A stretch of 64,000 bases of DNA from Clostridia bacterium (GTDB lineage: Bacteria > Bacillota_A > Clostridia > Oscillospirales > CAG-272). Location of the stretch: NCBI GenBank assembly GCA_017462125.1, contig JAFTRQ010000177.1, forward strand, positions 29,261 to 93,260, read 5' to 3'. Every line of letters starts with the position of its first letter. Within the stretch, counting starts at the first letter, position 1. Positions 31,246 through 40,347 of the stretch are shown here, one piece after another. Under the pieces are notes generated by a model, which saw nothing but the letters and a program-made list of their open reading frames with translations, did no database searches and was not told the origin of the DNA. Both the position numbers and the translations under genes were made by a program.

Positions 31246-32997
31246 TTAATTCTCATCAAATGTGATCGTCACGTCACCGCTGACGCTTTCAAAGCTGTAT
31301 TTTGCATGCCCGTTGCCATAGGTATACCTATCACCCGAGCCACCGTTCCAGGTCATCTTACCGCTTACACTTTCCAAATCGGCAGTGAATCCGCCCTCAT
31401 CTCGAGGAATGATCAATTCAACGTCACCGCTTACCGAGTCGATCTCCAATACGAATGGCGAGGACCAATAGCATTCAAGCTTAACGTCGCCGGAAACAGT
31501 CTCAATGCTTCCCCGCTCCATGTTTGCCATATAGATATCTATGCCACCGCTTACCGACTCTATCTCAAGCTCTTCGATGTTACAATCATCAATATCGATC
31601 TTGCCGCTGACAGCATTGATCTCTGCATAGCTGCAGGTGTTATTCGCGATCATTACGGATCCTACAGCAGCATCAACGGTTAAGCTTCGGGCATCTACCC
31701 GAGTGAGCGAAACGTCACCCGACGCAGTATTCAAATCAATCAAACCAAAGCTGATCTTCTTTCCCTCAGTGAAACCGTATTCATCCAATTTGGTACCGTC
31801 AATCTGAATATCAGAGGATGCGGATTCGATCCTCAGCTCTCCAAAGCTCTCGCTAAGCATATATGGCAGATAAACCGTCAGTTCCTTTTCGGGATAATCT
31901 TTAAACAATCTCAAGCCACTCTCAACGTACTGAATGATGAGTCGGCCGTTCTCAACCTTGCTTCGCATCAGATTTTCATACTCTGCTCCTGCGCCTTTTT
32001 CTTTTATCATAACGCGGTTACCATCCCACACTATGATATTTACCTTACCCGCAAGCCAAGAAATGTCAAAGCTTTCAATTTTTTCACTGAACTCCACATC
32101 ACCCACACGATATGAATCACCGTCAGCATAAAAATTGCTACTGAAGACAGTAATTCCGCCAAGGTTCAGGCTCCAATCAGCCCGTTCGCCACTTACGCCA
32201 ACGCCAAATGCAAATATCGGGATCAGTATCGCGGCAACCACAGCCCAGATTACAAGCGTCGTAATCACGCCACCGCGGTTCTTCCTGTTCTCCACAAGAT
32301 CAAAGATCGACTCCGTAACGCTGTCGATCGCACCCGCGATAAGGAAAAGCGTCCATGTAATATGCCAAGCACCCGTGCTGAAGCTGACTCCAAAATAGAC
32401 AATAAAGGTCAGCACCCACAATACCGTATTGATCGCGATCAAGATCGGATTCTTGCGTGCTTTTTTCTCGTCCTTTTCATCCTCATCATCCTCGCCGTCC
32501 TTTTTCATAAAATCAGGCTTTAACGCTGACTTTATGATGATAAGACCCGTAGCAACTGCGATCATAACCAGCATGATCACAAGGCCTACAACGCCTCCCT
32601 TTTCAGACTGAACCAGTTCTCCCAAAATGATCAACGGTATCCAACAGAGTGTATAAAGCGCGATAGCAACAGCGGTCATGATTCCCGCTCGTGTACGGTA
32701 TTTTTCTGCCTGCTTGCTCTGTTCTTCGCTCAGAGGCTCTTCAGCAGTTTTCTCAAATCCCGCGTCAAACGTGGAATTGCTCCGATTCTCCTTGATCGAA
32801 TCGATCAGATCACTGACGTCACCAATGCTTGAAATACTTGCATTATACGCCTCAGCTTCGGTTTTGCCCTCGCGCAATAGGTCGTCGTATTTTTCGGAGA
32901 TGTTGCCAAGCATTTCCTCCTTCAATTCGCGGATGCGTCTGCAATCCGGCGCGTCAGCAAAAATTGAATCGATATATTCCTTCAATTTCTCTTTCAT
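31246..32997 (-). CDS. HAAS/DUF1700-type membrane protein with C-terminal DUF4097 beta-helix
   Basis: 583 residues from ATG 32997 (GGAG 6 bases upstream; an ATG at 33009 is less well placed). Residues 1-70 form the HAAS/DUF1700-type helical domain seen next to PadR regulators (KEKLKEYIDSIF...EEMLGNISEKYDDLLREG). About five membrane helices follow to residue 270, then an extracellular DUF4097 region with repeating short beta strands (SVSGKIDI, SVSGGIDIYM, SVSGDVKLE, SVSGDVTITF). A PadR repressor is encoded just upstream in the same direction. The pair is common in Firmicutes, often tied to envelope-stress control; exact role unknown. Confidence 0.85.
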   Translation of the reverse strand: MKEKLKEYIDSIFADAPDCRRIRELKEEMLGNISEKYDDLLREGKTEAEAYNASISSIGDVSDLIDSIKENRSNSTFDAGFEKTAEEPLSEEQSKQAEKYRTRAGIMTAVAIALYTLCWIPLIILGELVQSEKGGVVGLVIMLVMIAVATGLIIIKSALKPDFMKKDGEDDEDEKDEKKARKNPILIAINTVLWVLTFIVYFGVSFSTGAWHITWTLFLIAGAIDSVTESIFDLVENRKNRGGVITTLVIWAVVAAILIPIFAFGVGVSGERADWSLNLGGITVFSSNFYADGDSYRVGDVEFSEKIESFDISWLAGKVNIIVWDGNRVMIKEKGAGAEYENLMRSKVENGRLIIQYVESGLRLFKDYPEKELTVYLPYMLSESFGELRIESASSDIQIDGTKLDEYGFTEGKKISFGLIDLNTASGDVSLTRVDARSLTVDAAVGSVMIANNTCSYAEINAVSGKIDIDDCNIEELEIESVSGGIDIYMANMERGSIETVSGDVKLECYWSSPFVLEIDSVSGDVELIIPRDEGGFTADLESVSGKMTWNGGSGDRYTYGNGHAKYSFESVSGDVTITFDEN

Positions 32998-33123
32998 AAA
33001 AAACTCCATTCCGCCGCCTCAGCGGCACATATAGCAATCGATGAATTTGCCGTACGGGCAAATTTCGTGCGTGAAACAGATTATTTCACAAATAGTCGGA
33101 TCAGCCTTCACGCTATCCTCCGA

Positions 33124-33450
33124 TTACATACTGACCAGCTTATCAATGGTATCTCTGGTTTCCTGCCATTCCTTCAACAGCTTTTCGTAAGTGTCCTTGC
33201 CGTTGCTTGTTATGGTATAATATCTTCGTCTGGCTCCCGTTGCCTCATCTCCCCAATAGGAGCAGATGCAACCCGCTTCCTCAAGCCGCTTAAACGCGGT
33301 ATAAAGCGTTGCTTCTTTCAATTCATAACCGCCCCCGGTGATATCATAGATCATTCTGTTGATCTTATATCCATAATTATCACCCTTCATCAAGGCGGCA
33401 AGTATAATGGTATCCGTATGACCTCGGATCAGATCGGATGCAATAGACAA
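33124..33450 (-). CDS. PadR family transcriptional regulator
   Basis: 108 residues from a TTG start at 33450. This start is chosen because AAAGGGAGGTGA lies 8 bases upstream and the protein then begins SIASDLIRGH, the canonical PadR opening; the ATG at 33474 lies upstream of the ribosome site. Winged helix with GDNYGYKINRMI and EATLYTAFKRLEEAGCI. It probably represses its own promoter and the DUF4097 gene downstream (126 bases apart). An inverted repeat AATTTGCC/GGCAAATT at about 33046-33066 lies between the two genes. Confidence 0.92.
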   Translation of the reverse strand: MSIASDLIRGHTDTIILAALMKGDNYGYKINRMIYDITGGGYELKEATLYTAFKRLEEAGCICSYWGDEATGARRRYYTITSNGKDTYEKLLKEWQETRDTIDKLVSM

Positions 33451-33476
33451 AGCGTTCACCTCCCTTTCCGACATAC

Positions 33477-33505
33477 ATTATATCACTAGTTACCTCACCT
33501 GTCAA
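33477..33505 (-). promoter_or_regulatory. Consensus promoter of the PadR-DUF4097 operon
   Basis: Minus strand: TTGACA (33500-33505), 17-base spacer, TATAAT (33477-33482). The spacer holds the palindrome ACTAGT, and the overlapping ATAACTAGTGATAT region is a plausible PadR operator. Confidence 0.8.
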
Positions 33506-33570
33506 GGTATTTCGGAAATATTTTTTAAAATTTTTTATTTTTCTAAAAAACACGAAAAAACAAAAAATGA

Positions 33571-33616
33571 GGAGCCTTCTGCGCACCTGCGATAAAGCAG
33601 GTACGCAGAAGGCTCC
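33571..33616 (-). terminator. Terminator of the PHP gene
   Basis: 13-bp outer stem GGAGCCTTCTGCG / CGCAGAAGGCTCC plus inner CCTGC/GCAGG stem; on the minus strand it is followed by TCATTTTTTG. Confidence 0.85.
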
Positions 33617-33630
33617 TTGTTTTGATTGGA

Positions 33631-34371
33631 TCAATCCTCAAATGCCATCTTAATGCCCATATTTTCGATTTTTCTGCAATAATCGGCTACGCGGTCAGGT
33701 CTGTATTCGTTACAGCGGTGACCGTCAAAGCCCACGCTGAGTCTGACACCGGAACGACGAACGATCTCCTGCTGCTCTTCATCCTCAAAAAAGCGCAACA
33801 TATAGGCATGCTCGCGGTATTTATGTATACTGTCATAGCTGACGTTCATCTCCCAAAAAATGTTCTCCTCTGCCATACGGGAAAAATAGTCCAATGGCTT
33901 GATCCCCAGCTTTTCCGCGTGCGCAAACAGATCGGTGTGCGCAACTCCTGCCGGACACTTACAACGCTTGGCAAAGGCAAACAGATCTCCTTCGGTATAG
34001 GTCTCTGCCCAATCCAGATTCTCGATCAAGCAGTAATCAAAAAACGAAATATCCACGCCTTCGGGGAGCGCATAGCGTCCGTCCTTCAGAGTTGCCACTT
34101 CAATTCCGCGCAAAAGCTTAATGCGATCTGCATATTTCTCCTTGATAAGATTGATGTGATCAAAATACTGTACCAATGTCCTGCCATAACCCGAACCGAA
34201 GTCCTCTGCTTTCGATAAAAACAGGTCGTGCCTGCCAAAGCCAATACCATAATTGTGATCACAAATACCAAACAGCTCGATGCCGCCAGCAATTGCCGCC
34301 TCAACGACCTGCTCAGGCTTGTCCGCACCGCAAAATGAATAGTAAGTATGCGAATGGATATCCTGTATCAT
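33631..34371 (-). CDS. PHP-domain phosphoesterase (histidinol-phosphatase-like)
   Basis: 246 residues, single PHP domain. Metal-binding motifs in order: DIHSHTYYS (HxH, residues 5-7), ICDHNYG, IEVATL with acidic Glu, VAHTDLF, and GFDGHR near the end. Family members hydrolyse phosphomonoesters such as histidinol phosphate or phosphoribosyl compounds; the substrate here is not determined. It sits 7 bases after the upstream zinc-ribbon membrane protein gene, so the two share a transcript. No his genes are in the window, which argues against a firm HisK call. Confidence 0.82.
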   Translation of the reverse strand: MIQDIHSHTYYSFCGADKPEQVVEAAIAGGIELFGICDHNYGIGFGRHDLFLSKAEDFGSGYGRTLVQYFDHINLIKEKYADRIKLLRGIEVATLKDGRYALPEGVDISFFDYCLIENLDWAETYTEGDLFAFAKRCKCPAGVAHTDLFAHAEKLGIKPLDYFSRMAEENIFWEMNVSYDSIHKYREHAYMLRFFEDEEQQEIVRRSGVRLSVGFDGHRCNEYRPDRVADYCRKIENMGIKMAFED

Positions 34372-34377
34372 TTGAAG

Positions 34378-35025
34378 TTACTCTCCTTTTTCATATATGC
34401 TCTCAACGTTGATCATGGTTTTACCGCAACAGCGGCAGATCAACATTCCGTTGACAATTTCAGGCTCTGCCTCTCCGTTGACAGCCTTTCCTTCTTTATA
34501 ATAGGTTCTGACACCGCAAACCGTGCAGAGATGCACGCCGTCCTTCTCCGATTCCACGCATAATGGATAGGTCAGACCGCGTAGCTTGACAAGCGTTCCG
34601 CCTGCGCGGTAATATCCGTCATACCCGTCGTCAAAAAGCGGAACGGTAACCCTTCTTTTTTTCCCTTTTTCGGTTATCACGGTGAGCTTTACATACGTAT
34701 GAAAATCGACCGACAGGGTGGCTCTTCTGGACAATCCTCTTCCATAATTACGGACAAATCGACTGTCTCCGATGATACCGCAAACAGGCCTGTCGAGGAA
34801 AAAGCGAGACATATTGCACAGCAACCAACCGCTTACAACCACTACCGCCGCAAACAGCCAATAGACCCACCAAGTCAGAGGCTCAGCATCCTCGTGTCGC
34901 TTTTCAAGGTAAAACCAAAACGCATAACCAAAAAAAGCAATATACAAAGCATAAAACAGGGGACGCTTTAAGGTAGTCCACAGTGCATACTTTCTGAGGT
35001 CCTTGTTTTCTTTCGGAATTTTCAT
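34378..35025 (-). CDS. Two-helix membrane protein with C-terminal zinc ribbon
   Basis: 215 residues from ATG 35025 (GGAG 6 bases upstream). Two membrane helices (about 22-42 and 54-74), then a cytoplasmic basic region and a zinc-ribbon pair LCTVCGVRTYY and LICRCCGKTM near the C-terminus. I do not recognise the family. It precedes the PHP gene by 6 bases in an operon with its own promoter. Confidence 0.75.
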   Translation of the reverse strand: MKIPKENKDLRKYALWTTLKRPLFYALYIAFFGYAFWFYLEKRHEDAEPLTWWVYWLFAAVVVVSGWLLCNMSRFFLDRPVCGIIGDSRFVRNYGRGLSRRATLSVDFHTYVKLTVITEKGKKRRVTVPLFDDGYDGYYRAGGTLVKLRGLTYPLCVESEKDGVHLCTVCGVRTYYKEGKAVNGEAEPEIVNGMLICRCCGKTMINVESIYEKGE

Positions 35026-35056
35026 TTTCTTCTCCAAACGGTTATTTATCAATATT

Positions 35057-35085
35057 ATTATACTCTTACGAAGCAAATAAGTCAA
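35057..35085 (-). promoter_or_regulatory. Promoter of the zinc-ribbon/PHP operon
   Basis: Minus strand: TTGACT (35080-35085), 17-base spacer, TATAAT (35057-35062), about 30 bases before the start codon. Confidence 0.75.
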
Positions 35086-35107
35086 TACACAAATTTGAAT
35101 TCTCCCC

Positions 35108-35147
35108 AAAATACGAAAACTGCCGCTGCAGCGGCAGTTTTCGTATT
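35108..35147 (-). terminator. Palindromic terminator after the Cys-Glu-tailed protein
   Basis: Perfect 40-base palindrome (20-bp stem, centre CTG|CAG), 8 bases after the stop codon; the stem ends in A and T runs on each side. Confidence 0.85.
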
Positions 35148-35155
35148 TCTGTCAA

Positions 35156-35512
35156 TTATTCTTCAACAGTCTCTTCAGCTTCAACAGCCTCTGCGCACTC
35201 GCAAGCTTCTTCTGCGGTCTCTTCGCACTCACACTCGCACTCGCACTCACAAGCCTCAGCCTTCTTGGGGAGCTTGCTCTTAACCTTCTCAACAAGGATC
35301 TTACCGCGCATTTCACCCTCTTCGGTCTTGGAAGTGAGATAGATAGCAGCAGCGGCAACAGCAGCAACAACAGCAACAGCTACACTGATCAGAACGATCA
35401 GAACGGTAAGCTTTCTCTTGCGCTCCTCTTCAGCGATCTTCTTAGCGAAGATAACGGAAGACACCTTATCCTGTACGTCGGAATAAATACGGCAAATCTT
35501 GCAGTCTCTCAT
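35156..35512 (-). CDS. Small membrane protein with acidic Cys-Glu repeat tail
   Basis: 118 residues. MRDCKICRIY at the N-terminus (a CxxC motif), then a charged stretch, one membrane helix (about 36-60, LTVLIVLISVAVAVVAAVAA), a basic segment and a C-terminal tail of about 30 residues made of alternating Cys and Glu followed by Ala/Glu. The (Cys-Glu)n run is unusual and looks suited to binding metal ions. AGGAGG lies 6 bases before the ATG. It follows the UPF0210 gene by 53 bases and may share its transcript. Not recognised as a named family. Confidence 0.75.
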   Translation of the reverse strand: MRDCKICRIYSDVQDKVSSVIFAKKIAEEERKRKLTVLIVLISVAVAVVAAVAAAAIYLTSKTEEGEMRGKILVEKVKSKLPKKAEACECECECECEETAEEACECAEAVEAEETVEE

Positions 35513-35565
35513 AATGAACCTCCTATATATTTTTTATTTTTAATGCTCTCGCATTGGGGGACAAG

Positions 35566-36924
35566 TTAGTTTTTCAAGCTATGGATAGGCGCAGGAATAC
35601 GTCCACCACGGTTGATAAATTTCGCAGGAGAATACCGATTGACCTCCATAATAGGAGCTCTTCCCAGAAGTCCTCCGTAATCAATGCTGTCGCCTACGCC
35701 CTTACCGTATGCGGGAATCACACGCACGGCGGTGGTTTTCGTATTTACAACACCAATTGATATCTCATCGGCAATTATGCCGCAAATTACAGCCTCATCC
35801 ACGTCTCCGGGGATCGCGATCATATCAAGACCCACCGAGCAGACCGCAGTCATAGCTTCAAGCTTTTCAAGTGTCAGCGCGCCTCTTTCCACAGCATCGA
35901 TCATTCCTGCATCCTCAGAAACAGGAATAAATGCTCCCGAAAGTCCGCCCACGTGGCTGGATGCCATAACGCCGCCCTTCTTCACCGCGTCATTCAGCAT
36001 TGCCAACGTAGCGGTAGTTCCATGTGCACCACAGGACTCAAGGCCCATATTCTCAAGGATATGCGCAACCGAATCACCAACGGCAGGAGTAGGAGCCAGC
36101 GACAGGTCTACAATACCAAAAGGTGTATCAAGAGCCTTCGCCGCCTCACTGGCAACAAGCTGTCCGACACGCGTAATCTTGAAGGCGGTCTTTTTTATAA
36201 TATCTGCCAACTCGCTTAAGTCGCAGTCACCTGCTCTGCGGATAGCAGAGCTGACAACACCGGGTCCGGAAACACCCACATTGATCACGTTTTCGGGCTC
36301 GCCGATACCGTGGAACGCACCCGCCATAAAGGGATTATCCTCGGGAACGTTTGCAAACACCACGAGCTTTGCACAACCGATAGAATCTCGATCCTTAGTC
36401 AGAAATGCAGCTTTTTTGACCGTACTGCCCATCAGCTTGATGGCATCCATATTAATGCCCGCCTTCGTGGAAGCTACGTTTACAGAGGAGCAAACGAAAT
36501 CTGTTTCGGCAAGCGCCTCGGGAATAACCGAGATCATATTGGCAGCGGCATTTGTCATTCCCTTCTGTACCAATGCGGAAAATCCGCCGATAAAGTTAAT
36601 GCCAAGAGCCTTAGCCGCTCTATCAAGGGTCTGCGCGACCTTAAAATAACCGTCAGGGGAGCAGGTACCGCCAACAAGCGATACAGGTGTAACCGAGACT
36701 CTCTTATTGACGATCGGAATACCGTATTTCTTTTCGATATCCTGTCCGGTTACCACCAATTTTTCAGCGCTTTTTGTAATCTTATCATAGATCCTCTCAC
36801 AGAGTCTGTTTTCATCCTCACTGACGCAATCGTACAGCGAAATGCCCATCGTAATGGTACGGATGTCCAGATTCTCCTCGCGGATCATATTTATCGTTTC
36901 GAGTATGTCTTTTGTATTAACCAT
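35566..36924 (-). CDS. UPF0210 (DUF711) family protein
   Basis: 452 residues, the family's usual length. Begins [20 protein letters not shown] and contains the glycine-rich [19 protein letters not shown] and [14 protein letters not shown] segments typical of the family, whose fold is related to pyruvate formate-lyase-like/DUF711 proteins; biochemical role not established. The preceding gene, 12 bases away, encodes an ACT-domain protein (UPF0237). The two are a conserved pair in Firmicutes, so the ACT protein may regulate this one. Confidence 0.92.
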   Translation of the reverse strand: MVNTKDILETINMIREENLDIRTITMGISLYDCVSEDENRLCERIYDKITKSAEKLVVTGQDIEKKYGIPIVNKRVSVTPVSLVGGTCSPDGYFKVAQTLDRAAKALGINFIGGFSALVQKGMTNAAANMISVIPEALAETDFVCSSVNVASTKAGINMDAIKLMGSTVKKAAFLTKDRDSIGCAKLVVFANVPEDNPFMAGAFHGIGEPENVINVGVSGPGVVSSAIRRAGDCDLSELADIIKKTAFKITRVGQLVASEAAKALDTPFGIVDLSLAPTPAVGDSVAHILENMGLESCGAHGTTATLAMLNDAVKKGGVMASSHVGGLSGAFIPVSEDAGMIDAVERGALTLEKLEAMTAVCSVGLDMIAIPGDVDEAVICGIIADEISIGVVNTKTTAVRVIPAYGKGVGDSIDYGGLLGRAPIMEVNRYSPAKFINRGGRIPAPIHSLKN

Positions 36925-36936
36925 TTACGTCTCCGA

Positions 36937-37206
36937 TCAGATATGATGCATCGTGTTAAAAATGTCCTCGTGCATAACGTGAACGGCCAAGCCCTTTTCT
37001 GCTCCAACGGCGGAAAGGATGTCCACGAAATCCGAAAAAGGAACCTTTAAATTATCAATATCTGCAAGCATGATCATCGCAAAATATTCCGAGAGAACGC
37101 TTTGGGAAATGTCAACAATATTTGCGTCGTATTTTGCACACTCAGCAGAGACCTTCGCAATGATTCCCACGGAGTCTTTTCCTGTTACTGTAATAACTGC
37201 CTTCAT
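36937..37206 (-). CDS. ACT-domain protein (UPF0237 family)
   Basis: 89 residues, a single ACT domain (MKAVITVTGKDSVGIIAKVS...IVDISQSVL) with no other module. ACT domains bind amino acids or other small ligands. CGGAGG precedes the ATG by about 7 bases. First gene of the pair with UPF0210; a small-molecule-sensing subunit is the likely role. Confidence 0.92.
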   Translation of the reverse strand: MKAVITVTGKDSVGIIAKVSAECAKYDANIVDISQSVLSEYFAMIMLADIDNLKVPFSDFVDILSAVGAEKGLAVHVMHEDIFNTMHHI

Positions 37207-37248
37207 AACAAAACCTCCGCTTAAATGAAAATAAATAGGGTTATTTTT

Positions 37249-37277
37249 ATTATACTACAAAATTGTGAATATTTCAA
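37249..37277 (-). promoter_or_regulatory. Promoter of the ACT-UPF0210 operon
   Basis: Minus strand: TTGAAA (37272-37277), 17-base spacer, TATAAT (37249-37254). Confidence 0.75.
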
Positions 37278-37332
37278 TAGAGATGCGAACAAATTTCAAC
37301 AATTTTTTCGTCCAAATTCTTTCAATTTTTCA

Positions 37333-37361
37333 TTGAAAAAGCACAGATTATGTGGTATAAT
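37333..37361 (+). promoter_or_regulatory. Promoter of the membrane protein/GH106-like operon
   Basis: TTGAAA (37333-37338), 17-base spacer, TATAAT (37356-37361) with TGG extended -10. Confidence 0.75.
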
Positions 37362-37394
37362 GAATTATAGTTCAAACAAGAGGGGAGACACAGA

Positions 37395-37964
37395 ATGGCC
37401 GAGAATGTATGTGAATATATAATTAAGCAAAAAAGCGAGGGAAAGGCTTTGTTGAAAAAGGTTGTTCTTCTCTGCTCTTATTTGGTGTTTTTCGGATTTC
37501 TTACCCTGCTTGTTTTCTTTTTTTCTCCTGCCGCGCTGTTTGTGCCGCTACTGATGATCGTTGTCGCGCTCACTGCCTTACTCGTCTTTCTCACGTGGCG
37601 CTTCGTATGTGTGGAGTACGAGGTCATTATTGCGGGCGGTGACATTTTGTTTACTGCAATTTACGGCAAGGGCTTTCGCAAAAAGATATTGTATATGCCC
37701 GTCAACGCCTTCTCGGAAATCGGCGAATATGATGACACGGCATACGAGGAGATCAGCAAGCTTTCGTTAAAAAAGAATCACATCGTGATCTCTTCGCTTT
37801 CCGCGCCCGATGTATATTATGCCCTTTTTGAAGAGGACAAGGACCAATGCATTATTTATTTTGACGCACCTCCGCGAGCTGTGGAGCTTCTGAAAAAGCT
37901 GAACTCCTCCGCTTTTCGCGCTTCTGCAAAAAGAATATCAACCAAGAAAGGATGCTCACAATGA
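37395..37964 (+). CDS. Two-helix membrane protein of unknown function
   Basis: 189 residues. Two adjacent membrane helices (about 22-46 and 50-72), then a soluble C-terminal domain with alternating strands and helices (VEYEVIIAGGDILFTAIYGK, FEEDKDQCIIYFDAPPRAVE). The mix is like membrane-anchored PH-like domains, but I do not recognise it. Its stop overlaps the next start (ATGA). AGGGGAG is about 8 bases before the ATG. Confidence 0.75.
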   Translation: MAENVCEYIIKQKSEGKALLKKVVLLCSYLVFFGFLTLLVFFFSPAALFVPLLMIVVALTALLVFLTWRFVCVEYEVIIAGGDILFTAIYGKGFRKKILYMPVNAFSEIGEYDDTAYEEISKLSLKKNHIVISSLSAPDVYYALFEEDKDQCIIYFDAPPRAVELLKKLNSSAFRASAKRISTKKGCSQ

Positions 37965-38191
37965 AAAATCAACCCGAAATAAAAATAAGACTGTCCGAGG
38001 ATCTTATGAGAAAGCTGATCTATATTTCCGAGGCTGAGGGCAGAACACCCAACAATCAGTTTATCTTTATGCTGCGAAACAACATACAGTATTTTGAACG
38101 CACTAAGGGCAGGATCGACCAATCCAAGCTCAACTCAATAGATCTGTCCGAATATTACGGCGAAGCCGAAGCTACCGAAAGGAAGGATTAA
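37961..38191 (+). CDS. Small Arc/ribbon-helix-helix-like DNA-binding protein
   Basis: 76 residues from ATG 37961 (AAAGGA 8 bases upstream). The strand IKIRLSEDLMRKL, the helix ISEAEGR and the second helix with TPNNQFIFMLRNNI match the Arc ribbon-helix-helix layout; the C-terminal 25 residues are an acidic tail. Overlaps the membrane protein stop and lies 6 bases before the glycosidase gene, so it could control this operon. No toxin gene is adjacent, so an antitoxin role is not supported. Confidence 0.7.
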   Translation: MKNQPEIKIRLSEDLMRKLIYISEAEGRTPNNQFIFMLRNNIQYFERTKGRIDQSKLNSIDLSEYYGEAEATERKD

Positions 38192-38196
38192 AAAAT

Positions 38197-40308
38197 ATGT
38201 CTGATATTCTTTACAAAAACAATCTGCCTCTGAAGATCGTCCACAACTTCCCCAAGCCCGAGGGCGCTACGATCGAGGAATGCAAAAAGCAAATCACAGA
38301 AAAGCTGGAATACCTCAAAGCCCGAGGCTTTGGCGGTGTTGTCACCAATTACCGTTTCAGCGACGACTATTTGCAGAATGAGGATGATTGGCAGCTTTTC
38401 CAATTTTCCTTGGAAGAAATCAAGCGAATGGGTATGCGCGCGTGGATCTACGACGAGCACGGATACCCCAGCGGCAACGCAAGAGGTCTGACGCTTGCTT
38501 CCAACCCCGATTATGAATGTCGCGCCATCGCAAAGATCTCCGAAGCTCTTGACGCCGGCGAAGAAAAAACCGTTTCTCTCCCCAAGGGTCACAAGCGTTT
38601 TCTGTACGCCGCATCCTACGTATGCAATGAAAATGGCATTCCGACGCAGCTTGATCCCGTTGACGAGATCATTTGTGAAGAGGAGCAAGCTTCGGTAACC
38701 TTCACCAACAAGACCGACAAAAAGCTTGTTATTTGTGCATTCGCCGAAAAGCATCTTTACGAGGGCACCCACGCGCAGCATAACGTATGCGAATCCAGAA
38801 GATATCTGGACGTCACGAACCACGATGCCGTACGCGAATTTATTCACAATACATATGAGCAGTACACTGCGCGTGTATCCAACCATTATAACGCGCCCTT
38901 GGCGGATGGACTGATCGAAGCATTTTTTACAGACGAACCCTCTCTTATGGGCTGCTACATCAACGGAGGACTTTATCCTCCCAGAACACTGCATCAATAT
39001 GATGACAGTATTCCGCTCTACCCCATCGTAAACTTCGGACGCGACGTAGAAAACAAATTTGAATCCTTGTCGGGCTTAAACTTCCGAAAGAATCTGATCC
39101 ATCTTTTCTACGGTAACAGCGCCTACACCAAAAACGTACGCTATTACTTCCACCTTACAACGTCAAAGCTGTTCGAGGAAAGCTATTATGCGCAGATCGG
39201 AAACTATTGCGCTCAGAACAACACTCGCTTCTCGGGTCACGTTTTGCTTGAAGACGACATCAGGCATCACGTCATTTTTGAAGGCAATCTGTTCTCCCTG
39301 ATCCGCCATATGCATATCCCCGGAATCGATATGCTGCAATCACTTCCCGAAAACGTCCGCAGAGATATGTTTACCCCTAAGCTGATCTCCTCGATTGCTC
39401 ACGCATACCGCCGTCCGCATGTAATGAGTGAGGTTTCGGCACACGCACAGGGTGGCAAGGTCACTGCAGATCAGATGTATGCATCGGTTGCACTTCAGTA
39501 CGCTTACGGTGTTGACATCTTTACTTCTTATTATTCTGAAAATATGTTCGAAGCGGAATCTTATGCCAAATACAACCGCGCTATCGGCAAGATCGGTGAC
39601 ACAATGGCAGGTCTGCACAAGGCAGACGTCCTGCTCTACTACCCGATAGAGACCTTTATGATGAACCACCGCTCACCCGACGATAAAAACAGCTTTGGCA
39701 ATTTCACGGCCGAGGAAAACGCGTGCAAGAACGGTCTTTACGACCTTATGTACGAGCTTTGCGACGCACAGGTAGACTTCGACTTTGCCGATCTTGACGT
39801 ACTCAAGCGTCTTGAGATCAAGAAAGGCAAGCTGATTGGCGGCGAGGGCGAGGTTTATAAATATCTCGTTCTACCTCCAATGGAAATGACGGCTGAAATG
39901 AACGGCGTATTTTCTTCCCTTGCGCAAAAGGGTGTTAAGATCTGCATTATGCGCGATTCCTGCTTCCCCGATTTGAACAGCGCAAGCTTTGGCACAATAT
40001 TCTCTACAGCATCCGCGCTTGTGACCTCCTTTGACAGACACGAAGAAAGCTTCGTTGTGGATCTGGATTCCCCTCATCCCGGTGTAGTATGTCTGTGCAG
40101 AGACGTCAATGGCACAAACAGATATCTGTTTGTAAACTCCACAAGTGAGCCTATCAACGTCAACTGTGTTCTGCGTGACACAGGCAATGCCAAGGTATAC
40201 AGCCCCTATGAAGACGCTGTCAAGGAAGCCAAGTACACTCCCGACAAGTCAGGAACAAGATTTGAATTTACGTTAGGCACTTACGAGGTGCTTTTGGTAA
40301 CCGAATAA
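38197..40308 (+). CDS. GH106-like glycoside hydrolase (putative alpha-L-rhamnosidase family)
   Basis: 703 residues, no signal peptide, so cytosolic. The N-terminal half is a TIM-barrel-like domain with RGFGGVVTNYRF and MGMRAWIYDEHGYPSGNA, a motif I associate with GH106/PF17132 enzymes, then IEAFFTDEPSLMG with acidic residues placed like a barrel catalytic site. The C-terminal ~150 residues form a beta-rich domain. Members act on rhamnose-containing pectin fragments; an intracellular enzyme would process imported oligosaccharides. Several subfamilies share these motifs, so the substrate is uncertain. Last gene of the operon, with a terminator after it. Confidence 0.7.
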   Translation: MSDILYKNNLPLKIVHNFPKPEGATIEECKKQITEKLEYLKARGFGGVVTNYRFSDDYLQNEDDWQLFQFSLEEIKRMGMRAWIYDEHGYPSGNARGLTLASNPDYECRAIAKISEALDAGEEKTVSLPKGHKRFLYAASYVCNENGIPTQLDPVDEIICEEEQASVTFTNKTDKKLVICAFAEKHLYEGTHAQHNVCESRRYLDVTNHDAVREFIHNTYEQYTARVSNHYNAPLADGLIEAFFTDEPSLMGCYINGGLYPPRTLHQYDDSIPLYPIVNFGRDVENKFESLSGLNFRKNLIHLFYGNSAYTKNVRYYFHLTTSKLFEESYYAQIGNYCAQNNTRFSGHVLLEDDIRHHVIFEGNLFSLIRHMHIPGIDMLQSLPENVRRDMFTPKLISSIAHAYRRPHVMSEVSAHAQGGKVTADQMYASVALQYAYGVDIFTSYYSENMFEAESYAKYNRAIGKIGDTMAGLHKADVLLYYPIETFMMNHRSPDDKNSFGNFTAEENACKNGLYDLMYELCDAQVDFDFADLDVLKRLEIKKGKLIGGEGEVYKYLVLPPMEMTAEMNGVFSSLAQKGVKICIMRDSCFPDLNSASFGTIFSTASALVTSFDRHEESFVVDLDSPHPGVVCLCRDVNGTNRYLFVNSTSEPINVNCVLRDTGNAKVYSPYEDAVKEAKYTPDKSGTRFEFTLGTYEVLLVTE

Positions 40309-40316
40309 AAATTCAG

Positions 40317-40347
40317 AGGGACAGTTCAATGAACTGTCCCCTTTTCA
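40317..40347 (+). terminator. Terminator of the GH106-like operon
   Basis: 10-bp stem GGGACAGTTC / GAACTGTCCC with an AAT loop and CTTTTC tail, between converging genes. Confidence 0.85.

Noticed and set aside
33451..33474. ATG start at 33474 for the PadR regulator
   Set aside because: The strong ribosome site lies downstream of it and directly before TTG 33450, which yields the canonical PadR N-terminus.
37961..38191. Arc-like protein as an antitoxin
   Set aside because: No toxin-like partner is adjacent; neighbours are a membrane protein and a glycosidase.
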